From: Streptomyces sp. JJ38
Lineage (GTDB): Bacteria; Actinomycetota; Actinomycetes; Streptomycetales; Streptomycetaceae
Length of the DNA stretch: 50,425 nucleotides
NCBI RefSeq assembly: GCF_019303475.1
Contig: NZ_JABLSI010000039.1
Location: forward strand, 5,001-55,425
Reading direction: 5' to 3'
Shown piece by piece: positions 8,432-17,014 of this stretch. Under the pieces are notes generated by a model. That model ran no database searches, was not told the origin of the DNA, and saw only the letters and a program-made list of their open reading frames with translations. Every line of letters starts with the position of its first letter. The first letter of the stretch is position 1. The translations under genes and the position numbers were made by a program.

Positions 8432-8857
8432 TCACACCTCCAGGAGCACGGTGAACGGGCCGTCGTTGAGGAGCTCGACCTTCATGTCGGCCCCGAAGCG
8501 GCCCTCCGCCACCGTCGCGCCCAGCTCGCGCAGGGCCGCGCACACCTCGTCCACCAGCGGCTCGGCCACCGGACCGGGCGCCGCCGCCTGCCACGTCGGA
8601 CGGCGGCCCTTGCGCGCGTCCCCGTAGAGGGTGAACTGGCTGATCACCAGCAGCGGCGCGCCCAGGTCCGAGCAGGACTTCTCCCCGGACAGGACGCGCA
8701 GCCCCCACAGCTTGCGGGCGAGCTGCGCCGCCTGCCGCGAGGTGTCGTCGTGGGTGACGCCGACGAGCACGCACAGCCCCTCGCCCACGATCTCCCCGAC
8801 CGTCTCGCCGTCCACCGCCACCCGGGCGCCGTTCACCCTCTGAACTACTGCTCGCAT
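8432..8857 (-). CDS. dtd: D-aminoacyl-tRNA deacylase
   Basis: Proofreading enzyme that hydrolyses D-amino acids wrongly attached to tRNA, 141 residues, the usual length. It starts MRAVVQRV and contains the SQFTLYGD motif and the C-terminal NDGPFTVLLEV block carrying the Gly-cisPro element that excludes L-aminoacyl substrates. The ATG at 8857 is the family start; the frame continues far upstream but only as the antisense shadow of rsiG. It is divergent from rsiG across about 120 bp. Confidence 0.93.
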   Translation of the reverse strand: MRAVVQRVNGARVAVDGETVGEIVGEGLCVLVGVTHDDTSRQAAQLARKLWGLRVLSGEKSCSDLGAPLLVISQFTLYGDARKGRRPTWQAAAPGPVAEPLVDEVCAALRELGATVAEGRFGADMKVELLNDGPFTVLLEV

Positions 8858-8975
8858 ACGGCCATCATGCGCCGGATGGGTGGCAAGGCGCTGCGCGCGG
8901 TACGCACCAAGTGGCACCATGCGGGCACGAACCGGTGCACAACGCCACGAGTGGGCCGGGGACAAGGGGACGACG

Positions 8976-9695
8976 ATGAGCACAGCCGCAGCCGGCCGCA
9001 CCAGCGCGGGCGCTCCCACGACCGGAGCCGGCGGAGCACCGCCGCGCCCGCCGCAGCAGCGCGGCCCGCTCGGCGGCGCACGCGCCGAGCGGGCCGACGG
9101 GCACGGCGACGGGCCGGGTGACGCGCCGGGTGACGCGCCGGGTGACGCGCCGGGTGACGCGCCCACCGATGTCGAGCGGCGCCCGCCCACCCCGCTTCCG
9201 CAGGCCCCGGAGACTGCCGGGGCGGCGGAGATCGCGCGGCTCGACCTGCCGCGGCTGCGCACCCTGCGCCGCACCGCAGTGCGCGAGGAGGCCGACCTCA
9301 GCTTCGTGCGGCGGCTCCTCCAGGGCCGCATCGACATCCTCCGCGCCGAGCTGGCCGGGCGCTCCGACACCGCGGAGCCGCTCGTGGAGCGGCTCGCGCA
9401 GATCCTGGCCGACGGCCCCTCCCGGCAGCGCTCGTCCCGGCACGTGACGGTCAGCACACCGCGCGGCGAGGAGTACCGGGCGCTGGCGGAGTCGATGCTC
9501 GGGGAGATCGCCCTGTCCGACCTGTCGGCCCGCACGGAGGCCGAGCTGCGGGACGCGATGGGGCGGCTCGTGCGCTACGAGGCGGAGGTCTCCCAGCGCC
9601 GGCAGGGCGTGCAGCGCACCGCCGACGACTGCAGCGCGGAAATCGCCCGCAGGTACCGTGAAGGCAGAGCACACGTCGACGACCTGCTCGCCTGA
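8976..9695 (+). CDS. rsiG: RsiG, c-di-GMP-dependent anti-sigma factor for WhiG
   Basis: A 239-residue protein with a disordered Pro/Gly/Ala N-terminus (1-85) and a helical C-terminal half. It carries two copies of the RsiG c-di-GMP motif E-x3-S-x2-R-x3-Q-x3-D: E105-S109-R112-Q116-D120 and E202-S206-R209-Q213-D217. In Streptomyces, RsiG bound to c-di-GMP sequesters the sporulation sigma factor WhiG, tying the second messenger to development. The ATG at 8976 follows AAGGGG. A 12-bp tandem repeat encodes four PGDA units (residues 47-62) in the disordered part. WhiG itself is not in the window. Confidence 0.92.
   Translation: MSTAAAGRTSAGAPTTGAGGAPPRPPQQRGPLGGARAERADGHGDGPGDAPGDAPGDAPGDAPTDVERRPPTPLPQAPETAGAAEIARLDLPRLRTLRRTAVREEADLSFVRRLLQGRIDILRAELAGRSDTAEPLVERLAQILADGPSRQRSSRHVTVSTPRGEEYRALAESMLGEIALSDLSARTEAELRDAMGRLVRYEAEVSQRRQGVQRTADDCSAEIARRYREGRAHVDDLLA
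9114..9161 (+). repeat. 12-bp tandem repeat inside rsiG (4 copies)
   Basis: Four perfect copies of CCGGGTGACGCG, in frame, encode PGDA repeats in the disordered N-terminal region of RsiG. Copy number can change by slippage without shifting the frame. Confidence 0.95.
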
Positions 9696-9746
9696 GGAAA
9701 CCCCTGGGGGCGGCGCGGTCGTCCCAGCAGCATCGAGGGGTCGTTG

Positions 9747-10778
9747 ATGCCGTCCACGCCGCCGTCCAGCGCGTCGTCGCCCGTCACCGGAGCCATACCG
9801 GGCCACACGTCCGGGGCCACGTCCGACGGGCCGGCGCCCGCGCCGCCCGTCCTCGCGGAGATCGTGCGCTCCGGGTTCGTCGAGGGGCGGCACCGGGGCT
9901 CCCTCGTCGTCCTGGCGCCGGACGGTGCCGTCGAGTGGGCGCTCGGCGACGTCACCGCGCCCATGTTCCCGCGCTCCTCGAACAAGCCCTTCCAGGCCGT
10001 GGCCTGCCTGCGCGCGGGCGCCGAGCTGGACGGGGAACGGCTCGCCCTGGCCGCCGCCAGCCACTCCGGGGAGCCCTTCCACCGCGAGCTGGCCGAGAAG
10101 GTCCTGACCGAGCACGGCTTCACCGAGGACGATCTGCGCTGCCCCGCCGACCTCCCCATGGACCCGGCCGAGGCCGAGACCTACCTCGCCGCCGGACTCG
10201 GCCGCGCCCGGCTGACCATGAACTGCTCGGGCAAGCACGCCGCCATGCTGGCCGCCTGCCGGGCCGCCGGCTGGCCCACCCGCTCCTACCTCGACCCCGG
10301 CCACCCGCTCCAGCGGCTCGTCGCCGAGGTCGTCGCCGAGGCTGCCGGGGAGCCGGTGGCCGCCACCGGCGTCGACGGCTGCGGCGCACCGCTGCTCGCC
10401 ATCTCCCTCACCGGGCTCGCCCGGGGCTTCCGCTCGCTCGTCCTGGCCGAGCCGGGCACCGCCGAACGCCGGGTGGCCGACGCGATGCGGGCCCACCCCG
10501 AGCACGTCGCCGGGACCCGCCGCCACGACACCTGGCTGATGCGCGAGGTGCCCGGGGTGCTGTCGAAGCTGGGTGCCGAGGCCGTCCAGGCGGTGGCGCT
10601 GCCGGACGGCCGCGCGCTGGCCTTCAAGCTGGACGACGGCGGCGTACGGGCCCTCGGCCCGGTGCTGGGCCGGGCCCTGGAGCGGCTCGGCGTGGACGAC
10701 CCGGTGGCGGCGCGCATCGCGGAGCACCCGCTGCTCGGCGGCGGCGTGCCCGTCGGCGCGGTCCGCGCCGTGTTCTGA
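9747..10778 (+). CDS. asparaginase (asparaginase II / PF06089 family)
   Basis: A 343-residue product of the bacterial asparaginase II family, distinct from AnsA/AnsB. After a variable low-complexity N-terminus of about 30 residues it shows VRSGFVEGRHRGSLVVL, PMFPRSSNKPFQAVACL, ASHSGEPFH, MNCSGKHAAML, GVDGCGAPLLA and HPEHVAGTRRHDT, the conserved blocks of the family. It probably hydrolyses L-asparagine in the cytoplasm. A TTG just before the ATG at 9747 is in frame but less likely; GAGGGG lies upstream. It follows rsiG by 51 bp on the same strand, so read-through is possible. Confidence 0.85.
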   Translation: MPSTPPSSASSPVTGAIPGHTSGATSDGPAPAPPVLAEIVRSGFVEGRHRGSLVVLAPDGAVEWALGDVTAPMFPRSSNKPFQAVACLRAGAELDGERLALAAASHSGEPFHRELAEKVLTEHGFTEDDLRCPADLPMDPAEAETYLAAGLGRARLTMNCSGKHAAMLAACRAAGWPTRSYLDPGHPLQRLVAEVVAEAAGEPVAATGVDGCGAPLLAISLTGLARGFRSLVLAEPGTAERRVADAMRAHPEHVAGTRRHDTWLMREVPGVLSKLGAEAVQAVALPDGRALAFKLDDGGVRALGPVLGRALERLGVDDPVAARIAEHPLLGGGVPVGAVRAVF

Positions 10779-10845
10779 CCGCGAGGGCGGCCGTGCATAG
10801 GGTGACGGGGAACGCAGCACGCACCCCGCGTCCAGGAGGTTCGCC

Positions 10846-11244
10846 ATGACGGAAGAGGCCGCGCACGACCCCGAGGTCCTGCAGCTCGCCGCGAAGGTCT
10901 TCGACCTGGCCCGGCGCGGCGAGACGGACACCCTCGCCGCCTACGTGGACGCGGGCGTCCCGCCGAACCTCACCAACGACACGGGGGACTCGCTGGTCAT
11001 GCTGGCCGCCTACCACGGGCACGCCGCCGCCGTCCGCGCCCTGCTGGAGCGGGGCGCGGACGGCGACAAGCCGAACGACCGGGGTCAGACGCCCCTGGCC
11101 GGTGCCGTGTTCAAGGGCGTGGACGACGTCGTCCACGCCCTCCTGGACGGCGGCGCCGACCCGGCCGCGGGGACGCCCAGCGCGATCGACACGGCGCGGA
11201 TGTTCGGCAAGGAGGACCTGCTCAAGCTGTTCGGGGCCGCCTGA
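10846..11244 (+). CDS. small ankyrin-repeat protein
   Basis: A 132-residue cytoplasmic protein built from about three ankyrin repeats: DTLAAYVDAGVPPNLTNDTG, DSLVMLAAYHGHAAAVRALL with ERGADGDKPNDRG, and TPLAGAVFKGVDDVVHALL with DGGADP. These give a binding surface but no catalytic activity. GGAGG precedes the ATG at good spacing. The gene is 67 bp after the asparaginase gene and convergent with the efflux pump gene, with only one base between the two stops. Partner unknown. Confidence 0.85.
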   Translation: MTEEAAHDPEVLQLAAKVFDLARRGETDTLAAYVDAGVPPNLTNDTGDSLVMLAAYHGHAAAVRALLERGADGDKPNDRGQTPLAGAVFKGVDDVVHALLDGGADPAAGTPSAIDTARMFGKEDLLKLFGAA

Positions 11245-11245
11245 G

Positions 11246-12889
11246 CTAGGCCGGTTCCGGCGCGGGGTCGGCGTGCGGCGCCGCCCCTGCTGCCGTCGCG
11301 GGCCCGGTGCTCGTCGGGTCGTGGCGGTCCGGCACTTCGGGCTCGGCACCGTGTCCGGCGCCCTCGCCGGGGCGCACCCCGCGCAGCATGACCGTCGTCA
11401 CCACCGCGAGCACGGTGACGACGACGGCGCTGACAACGGCCGTCGTCCGCAGCCCGGTGACGAACGCCTGACCGGCGGCGTCCATCACCGCGGCGCCGAG
11501 GGACGCGGGCAGCTCGGCCGCGGCACCGGCCGCGCCGCCGATGGTGTCGCCCGCGGTGTCCGCCGCCGCCGAGGGCAGGCCCTCCGGCAGCAACTCCCCG
11601 ACCCGGCCCCGGTAGACGGCCGTGCCGAGGCTGCCCAGGACGGCGATGCCGAGCGCCATGCCCATCTCGGTCCCGGTCTCGGAGATCGCCGAGGCCGCGC
11701 CCGCCCGCTCGGGCGGCGCACCGGCGATGATCATGTCCGTCCCGAGCGCCATCATCGGGCCGAAGCCGAGGTGCAGGACGACGAGCGCCGTCACGGCGAG
11801 CCCCTTGCCGGACTCCGGCGTGATGCCCGCGAGGAGTGCGACGCCGAGCGCGGCGACCGCCAGCCCGCCGCCCATTAGGTAGGCCGCCGGTATCCGCTGG
11901 ACGAGCGCCGGGGCCGCGAGGATGCCGACCATCCCGGCGACGACGCCCGGCAGCGAGTACAGCCCGGCGGTGAACGGGGACATGCCCAGCACCATCTGCA
12001 GGTACTGGCCGACGAAGAACATCACGCCGCCCATCGCGAAGACGGACAGGGCGACCGTGCTCAGCGAGACCGTGAAGCCGCGGCTGCGGAACAGCCGCAG
12101 GTCCAGGAAGGGTTCGGCCAGGGTGCGCTGGCGCCGCACGAACACCGCGCCGAGCAGGAGGCCGGCCAGGACGGCCAGCACCGGTACGAGGCCGGGGCCG
12201 TGCTCCGCGGTCTGCTTGATGCCGAAGACGACGGAGAGCACGGTGCCCAGCGAGAGCAGGGCGCTGAGGATGTCGATCCGGCCGGCCGCGGGGTCGCGGA
12301 ACTCCGGCAGCAGGAAGGGTCCGGCCACCAGCAGCAGGGCCATGACCGGCACGCCGAGCAGGAACACCGAGCCCCAACAGAAGTGTTCCAGGAGCGCGCC
12401 GCCGACCAGCGGTCCGGCTCCGGCGCCCACCATGAAGCTGGACATCCACACGCTGATGGCCACGGTGCGCTGCCGTGGCTCGTGGAACATGTTGCGGATC
12501 AGGGACATGGTGGAGGGCATCAGCGTCGCGCCGGCCAGGCCGAGCACCGCGCGCGTCGCGATGAGCATGCCCGGGCTGCTCGAGAGGGCGGCCAGGACGG
12601 AGGCGAGGCCGAAGGCCGCGGCGCCGGTCAGGAGCAGCCGCCGGCGTCCGATGCGGTCGCCCAGGGTACCCATGACGAGGAGGAAGCCCGCGATGAGGAA
12701 GCCGTAGATGTCGACGATCCACAGCAGTTGGGAACTGCTGGGCTCGAGGTCGGCGCTGAGCTTCGGCACCGCGAGGTGCAGGACGGTCAGGTCAAGGGAG
12801 ATGAGGAGTGTCGGCAGGGACAGAACGGCGAGACCGATCCACTCGCGTCGCCCGGCGACGCGTTCCCCCCGCGTCTCGTGGGATGTCAT
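11246..12889 (-). CDS. 14-TM MFS drug efflux transporter (DHA2 family)
   Basis: A 547-residue proton antiporter of the DHA2/QacA-SmvA group. It has motif A-like GTLGDRIGRRRLLL after the second segment, WIVDIYGFLIAGFLL in the first segments, the ARAVLGLAGATLMPSTMSLI motif, and about 14 hydrophobic segments ending near residue 500. A charged tail follows. The start is 6 bases downstream of a -10-like element in a MerR-type promoter (see 12896-12926), so the message may be leaderless. Such pumps export lipophilic cations or antibiotics; the substrate is unknown. Divergent from the SRPBCC gene. Confidence 0.88.
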   Translation of the reverse strand: MTSHETRGERVAGRREWIGLAVLSLPTLLISLDLTVLHLAVPKLSADLEPSSSQLLWIVDIYGFLIAGFLLVMGTLGDRIGRRRLLLTGAAAFGLASVLAALSSSPGMLIATRAVLGLAGATLMPSTMSLIRNMFHEPRQRTVAISVWMSSFMVGAGAGPLVGGALLEHFCWGSVFLLGVPVMALLLVAGPFLLPEFRDPAAGRIDILSALLSLGTVLSVVFGIKQTAEHGPGLVPVLAVLAGLLLGAVFVRRQRTLAEPFLDLRLFRSRGFTVSLSTVALSVFAMGGVMFFVGQYLQMVLGMSPFTAGLYSLPGVVAGMVGILAAPALVQRIPAAYLMGGGLAVAALGVALLAGITPESGKGLAVTALVVLHLGFGPMMALGTDMIIAGAPPERAGAASAISETGTEMGMALGIAVLGSLGTAVYRGRVGELLPEGLPSAAADTAGDTIGGAAGAAAELPASLGAAVMDAAGQAFVTGLRTTAVVSAVVVTVLAVVTTVMLRGVRPGEGAGHGAEPEVPDRHDPTSTGPATAAGAAPHADPAPEPA

Positions 12890-12895
12890 ACCGAG

Positions 12896-12926
12896 AAACT
12901 AGAAGCTGAACTCAAGTTGAGGTCAA
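12896..12926 (-). promoter_or_regulatory. MerR-type promoter of the efflux gene (19-bp spacer)
   Basis: On the minus strand, TTGACC (12921-12926) and TAGTTT (12896-12901) are separated by exactly 19 bp. The spacer is dominated by the inverted repeat ACCTCAA-C-TTGAGTT (one mismatch). A long spacer with the dyad between the hexamers is the hallmark of promoters twisted into activity by MerR-family activators. The initiation point would fall on or next to the ATG at 12889. Confidence 0.7.
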
Positions 12927-12998
12927 CCGCTTTTCCGGCGCCCGGAGCGCGTGGGACGTGAGCCACCTCACCCAGCAACTCCGTTACCGCTGAGGTAC

Positions 12999-13016
12999 GT
13001 TCGAGCAAATTCGAAC
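12999..13016. promoter_or_regulatory. inverted repeat upstream of the SRPBCC gene
   Basis: GTTCGAGCAAATTCGAAC has perfect 6-bp arms and a 6-bp spacer, and ends 20 bp before the SRPBCC start codon. It may be an operator. The arms are in the opposite order to an actinobacterial LexA site, so an SOS role is not suggested. Confidence 0.4.
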
Positions 13017-13035
13017 TTCCGGTGAAGGAGCTCAG

Positions 13036-13593
13036 ATGCGCTACGCGGACGGCCCGACGACGGGCGGCGAGGTCCGGATCGACGCCTCCCCCTCCACGGT
13101 GTGGGCTCTGGTGTCCGACATCGCGACCCCGGCCCGCTTCAGCCCCGAACTCCGGCGCGTCGAGTGGCTGGACGGGGCGCAGGGCCCCACCCCCGGCGCG
13201 GTGTTCGCCGGGTACAACGAGAACGAGCGGATGGGCGCCTGGCGGACGACGAGCCGCATCTCCGAGGTCGCGGAAGAGCGCGCCTTCTCCTGGGACGTCG
13301 TCGACCTGGCCGGGACCTTCGGACCGCCGAGGACGGCCGAGACCGCGGTGCCGCTGGCCACCTGGCGCTTCGACCTCACGGCGGCCGAGGGCGGCGGCAC
13401 GGTGCTCGGCCACTCCGTGCGGATCGGCCCCGCGCCCTCGAAGATGACGTCCTACATCGAGAAGATGCCGGACCGGGAGGAGGAGATCATCGCCCACCGG
13501 CTGAAGGGCCTCCGCCAGGGCATCGAGGCCACCCTGGAAGGCGTCAGGAAGCTCGCCGAGACGGACGGCGCCGGACCCTCGACGGAGGCCTGA
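13036..13593 (+). CDS. SRPBCC (START-like) family protein
   Basis: A 185-residue protein of the polyketide cyclase/dehydrase-type SRPBCC fold, a deep hydrophobic-ligand pocket. The N-terminal GGEVRIDASPSTVWALVSDIATPARFSPELRRVEW is the standard beta-helix-helix opening. The C-terminal helix runs through REEEIIAHRLKGLRQGIEATLEGVRKLAE. GAAGGAG at 13024-13030 sets the ATG. Ligand and reaction are unknown. The divergent efflux pump raises the possibility that both respond to one lipophilic compound. Confidence 0.8.
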   Translation: MRYADGPTTGGEVRIDASPSTVWALVSDIATPARFSPELRRVEWLDGAQGPTPGAVFAGYNENERMGAWRTTSRISEVAEERAFSWDVVDLAGTFGPPRTAETAVPLATWRFDLTAAEGGGTVLGHSVRIGPAPSKMTSYIEKMPDREEEIIAHRLKGLRQGIEATLEGVRKLAETDGAGPSTEA

Positions 13594-13596
13594 CGC

Positions 13597-13612
13597 TCGG
13601 GCCGCGGCCCGA
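13597..13612. terminator. GC-rich palindrome between convergent genes
   Basis: The 16-bp perfect palindrome TCGGGCCGCGGCCCGA begins four bases after the SRPBCC stop and lies between convergent genes. It is a plausible T-less terminator. Confidence 0.4.
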
Positions 13613-13687
13613 CGGGCGCGTGACCCTCGGTCGCCCGACACCTCCCGCGCCCGACACCTCCTCCGCGCGCCGCCGGAGCCGCCGGGC

Positions 13688-16600
13688 TCAGCCCGGCGCC
13701 CAGTCGGCGAACTCCACGGTCGCCCGGCGCCGGGACGCGGCCGTCATGAACAGTCCCGCGTCCTGGCGCGGCGCGGCCCCGGGCACGTCCACCGAGGCGA
13801 GAGTCCGCCACGTCGCGCCGTCGTCCGTGGAGAAGGCCCCGGTGAACCGCGTCCCGGCGCGCGCGAGCCGCAGCCGCACCGGGGCCCGCACCCCCGTGTG
13901 GCGCCGGTAGTGGCCGAACCGGCCGTCCCCGTCGGCGTCCCAGGACAGGACGACGCCGTTGCCCGGGGTGACGGCGAGGTTCACCGCCCCCCGGCCGCCC
14001 GCCTCGTCCAGCCGGTTCCGGACGAGGACGCCCGCGCGAGCCCACGGCCCGGTGTCCGGCTGCGCGGTGACCGTCACGGCCGCCGAGCCGCCGTCCGCGA
14101 GCGCGCCCGGGCGGTACAGCGCGCCGAACTCCTCGGTGCGGCCCCACAGGTCCGCCCCGGCGCCGTCCACGGCGTACCGCTCGTCCAGCTGACCGAAGAC
14201 GGCGCCGTTCGTGCTGTGGGTGCGCCACGCCCCGTCCAGCGGCCCGGCCACGAAGAGCGTTCCGCCCGCCGTCGAGCGCACCCGGGGCTCGCCCTGCGGC
14301 CCGTAGACGGCGCTCACCTCGTACGGCACCGGCTCCAGCGGGTGCCGCGGGCCGCCCTCGGGGGCGGCGACGCGCCACCGGGCCCGGACCCGTCCCCCCG
14401 GCGGCACCCGCGGCCAGGCCGTGCCCTCCCCCGGCCCGGCCTCCGCCCGCCCCTCCAGGACGAGGTCGACGGCGCCGGTGGCGCGCAGCCCGTTCTCGTT
14501 GCGGAACTCCGCCGTGAGCACGGCGCTTGTCCCGGGCCGCAGCGCACCGGGCTCGGCGCGTACGGCGAGGCTGCCCTGGTACGGCGCCCGGGACAGCACC
14601 CCAAGGGCGCGCTCGGCGGTGCGGTGGGCGTCGTGGACGGCCCGCTGCGGGTACGGGTCCCGGCGCCGCGTCCACGCCTCCTCGCGGGCATACCAGTCGA
14701 TCTCCCGCGGCGGCCGGCCGGCGGCGAGCGCGTCCTCCAGCTCGTCCAGGTAGGCCCGCCAACGGGGCAGCTGGTGGTCGGCGATGAGGCCGTGCCAGTC
14801 GCGGTTGGCGTAGTCGGCGAGCCGTCCGCCGTTCGCCGTCCGGCGCTCCGCCCACGTGGTGAGCAGCACCCGCGCGGTGCGTTCGAGCCGCGCCCGCTCG
14901 GCGTCGTCCCCGCCCAAGCGCCGGGCGTCCGCGAGCCAGGGGCCCAGGAGGAAGCGGGGATGGGACCCGGCGACGTCGTCGGCCAGCCGCATCAGCTCCA
15001 GCCACAGCCGGGCGAGCCGCCCGAACGTCGCGCGGTCGGCCGCCTCGTACGCCCGCTCCAGCTGGCCGATGAGCAGCCACGAGCGGTTGGCCACGGCCTG
15101 CCGGGCCAGGTCGGTCAGGTCGTGCCGGTAGGCGTCGCTCCCGCGCAGCGGCTCCGCGACGTCCAGCAGCGCGGCGAACGCGGCGTCGAAGGCGGGCGGG
15201 TCGAACGCCGGTGTGTGCGTGGCGTAGTGGGTGCCGGAGCGGGCGGACAGGCTGGGCCGGGCCGCGAAGACGCTGTCGTGCGGACGGCCGTCGGCCGAGC
15301 CGATCCGGTACGCCGTCTCCCGCAGGACGCCGAACGCCTCGGCCGCCGCCCGGTCCACCGCGCCGTAGCGGAAGGCGGCGTACTCGGTGAACCAGGCCGC
15401 CCGGTCCACCGGCTCCCGACGCCAGGCCAGCTCGCTGAACAGCTCGAACGCGGCCGGGTCCCGCTCGGCCGCCTCGGGCATGAACGCGGTGCCGCGCAGC
15501 GCGCTGCCCGGCCGGTCCCGCCAGCGGGTGAAGCGCTCCGTCCACCGGTGCGTCTTGGCGCCCAGCGTCGTCCGGCCGCCGAAATTGGGAATCGTGCCGA
15601 ACGCGTACGGCACCCCGCCCCAGTCCGCCTCGCGGTCCGTGACCGCGTCCAGGTCGGACAGCCCGTCCACGACGAGCATGCGCTCCGGGTGGGCCAGCCC
15701 GTCCAGCAGCTCCCGGCGCGGGTTCTCCCGCCAGCCGAGGATCACCCACGTCGCGCCGGGACGGGCCGCCGCCAGGGCCCGCTCCACCGCGCGCGCCGCC
15801 TCCGGCACCGGGACGTCGCCCGGGTCCCCGCCCTCGTGCAGCAGGTCCATCTTGACGAGCCCGCCCTCGCCTTCGGGCACGCCGAACAGCTCCCGCTGGT
15901 GGGCGTAGAACGCGGCGGCCACCTCGCGGAAGGCGGCGGTGCGCGGGTCGAGCCAGTCCGGCCGGGGCAGCCCTGCCCACCTGCCCTGCGGCACCGTGCG
16001 GGCCCCGGGGTTCCGCTCGGCGAACCCGCGCGGCACGGTCCCGAAGTAGCCGGGCAGCACGGGGGTCATGCCCAGTGCCCGCAGCCGCCCGGTGATGCGG
16101 CGCCCCAGCTCCGTGCGTCGGGCCAGCAGCCCCGGGCTCACCGGGCCGCCGTACGCCGCCATGTTCTGCAGCAGCCACCACGGCTGGTGGGACGGGGCCG
16201 GCAGCCAGGCCCGCGCCTCGGCGTCGTCGTACCCGAAGTCGAGCAGCAGCCGGTGATAGACGGCCTCCGCTCCCGGAGTCACCAGCACCTCGTTGACGCC
16301 GTGCAGCGCCAGCAGGTCGATGAGCCGCTCCCAGCGCGACCAGTCGGCGTAGGGCGCGGTGTAGCCGTCGTGCGTGTCGTTGAGCGCGAAACGGTGCGGC
16401 ACGGTGGCCCGGCGCTCCTCCGCGGCGCGCGGCGCGGGCAGCCGCTCCGGCAGGTCCACCTGCGAACCGGCCCAGCTCAGATGCGCCCCACAGGTGTACT
16501 TCAGGTACCAGTGGAGGCCCGTGAGCAGCACCGCCGGGCTCGTGCCGCCGACCTCCACCGCCCCGGCGCGCCCGCCCAGGGTGAACCGCTCCGGGCCGTC

Positions 16601-16894
16601 GAGCGAGCTGAGCGCGAACTGCTCCGCGTGCTCCGGCAGCAGCCGTTCCAGGGCGGCCCGCGCCGCCGCGAGCCCGGCCTCGCTCCTGCCGCCGTCCGGC
16701 TCCCCGCCGGTTCCGCCGTCCGGCTCCGCGCCGGTTCCGCCGTCCGGCTCCCGGCCGCCGTGCGGCGGGGTGCGTCCGTACGTGCTGCCCGTCAAGGCCA
16801 CTCCCGCGCCCAGCGCTCCGGCCGTGCCCAGCAGGGCCCGCCGGGTGGGCGCGCCCGGCCCGCCCGCCTCACCCGGCCCGTTTCGTCGGCTCAC
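13688..16894 (-). CDS. exported alpha-N-acetylglucosaminidase (GH89), Tat substrate
   Basis: Large secreted glycosidase of 1068 residues, counted from GTG 16894. A twin-arginine signal is seen near residues 18-40 (TRRALLGTAGALGAGVALTG), followed by a Glu-Pro-Asp-Gly-Gly linker repeat. GH89 hallmarks are WLPAPSHQPWWLLQNMAAYGGP, the acid/base candidate E354 in DLLHEGGDPGD, and the nucleophile candidate E474 in GTAFMPEAAERDP. The C-terminal 250 residues look like beta-sandwich domains, the last with GHYRRHTG and FSTDDGATWRTLASVDVPGA. It likely trims terminal alpha-GlcNAc from host or polymer glycans outside the cell. GGGGAG gives better spacing to GTG 16894 than to ATG 16897. Confidence 0.88.
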   Translation of the reverse strand: MSRRNGPGEAGGPGAPTRRALLGTAGALGAGVALTGSTYGRTPPHGGREPDGGTGAEPDGGTGGEPDGGRSEAGLAAARAALERLLPEHAEQFALSSLDGPERFTLGGRAGAVEVGGTSPAVLLTGLHWYLKYTCGAHLSWAGSQVDLPERLPAPRAAEERRATVPHRFALNDTHDGYTAPYADWSRWERLIDLLALHGVNEVLVTPGAEAVYHRLLLDFGYDDAEARAWLPAPSHQPWWLLQNMAAYGGPVSPGLLARRTELGRRITGRLRALGMTPVLPGYFGTVPRGFAERNPGARTVPQGRWAGLPRPDWLDPRTAAFREVAAAFYAHQRELFGVPEGEGGLVKMDLLHEGGDPGDVPVPEAARAVERALAAARPGATWVILGWRENPRRELLDGLAHPERMLVVDGLSDLDAVTDREADWGGVPYAFGTIPNFGGRTTLGAKTHRWTERFTRWRDRPGSALRGTAFMPEAAERDPAAFELFSELAWRREPVDRAAWFTEYAAFRYGAVDRAAAEAFGVLRETAYRIGSADGRPHDSVFAARPSLSARSGTHYATHTPAFDPPAFDAAFAALLDVAEPLRGSDAYRHDLTDLARQAVANRSWLLIGQLERAYEAADRATFGRLARLWLELMRLADDVAGSHPRFLLGPWLADARRLGGDDAERARLERTARVLLTTWAERRTANGGRLADYANRDWHGLIADHQLPRWRAYLDELEDALAAGRPPREIDWYAREEAWTRRRDPYPQRAVHDAHRTAERALGVLSRAPYQGSLAVRAEPGALRPGTSAVLTAEFRNENGLRATGAVDLVLEGRAEAGPGEGTAWPRVPPGGRVRARWRVAAPEGGPRHPLEPVPYEVSAVYGPQGEPRVRSTAGGTLFVAGPLDGAWRTHSTNGAVFGQLDERYAVDGAGADLWGRTEEFGALYRPGALADGGSAAVTVTAQPDTGPWARAGVLVRNRLDEAGGRGAVNLAVTPGNGVVLSWDADGDGRFGHYRRHTGVRAPVRLRLARAGTRFTGAFSTDDGATWRTLASVDVPGAAPRQDAGLFMTAASRRRATVEFADWAPG

Positions 16895-17014
16895 CATGCT
16901 CCCCACGCTGTGCGGTGGTGTTGACCGTCGTCCGCACGGCACGTTAACGACCGGGGGCGGCGCGGCCACCGCGCCACCCCGGCCGTCCGCCCGCCGCTAC
17001 TCCGTTCGCCGGGT

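Noticed and set aside
12999..13016. Possible LexA (SOS) box
   Set aside because: Half-sites are in the reverse order (GTTCGA...TCGAAC instead of TCGAAC...GTTCGA) and the spacing differs.
13898..16924. 1008-codon open frame on the plus strand
   Set aside because: Antisense shadow of the GH89 gene, whose catalytic and signal-peptide motifs are on the minus strand.
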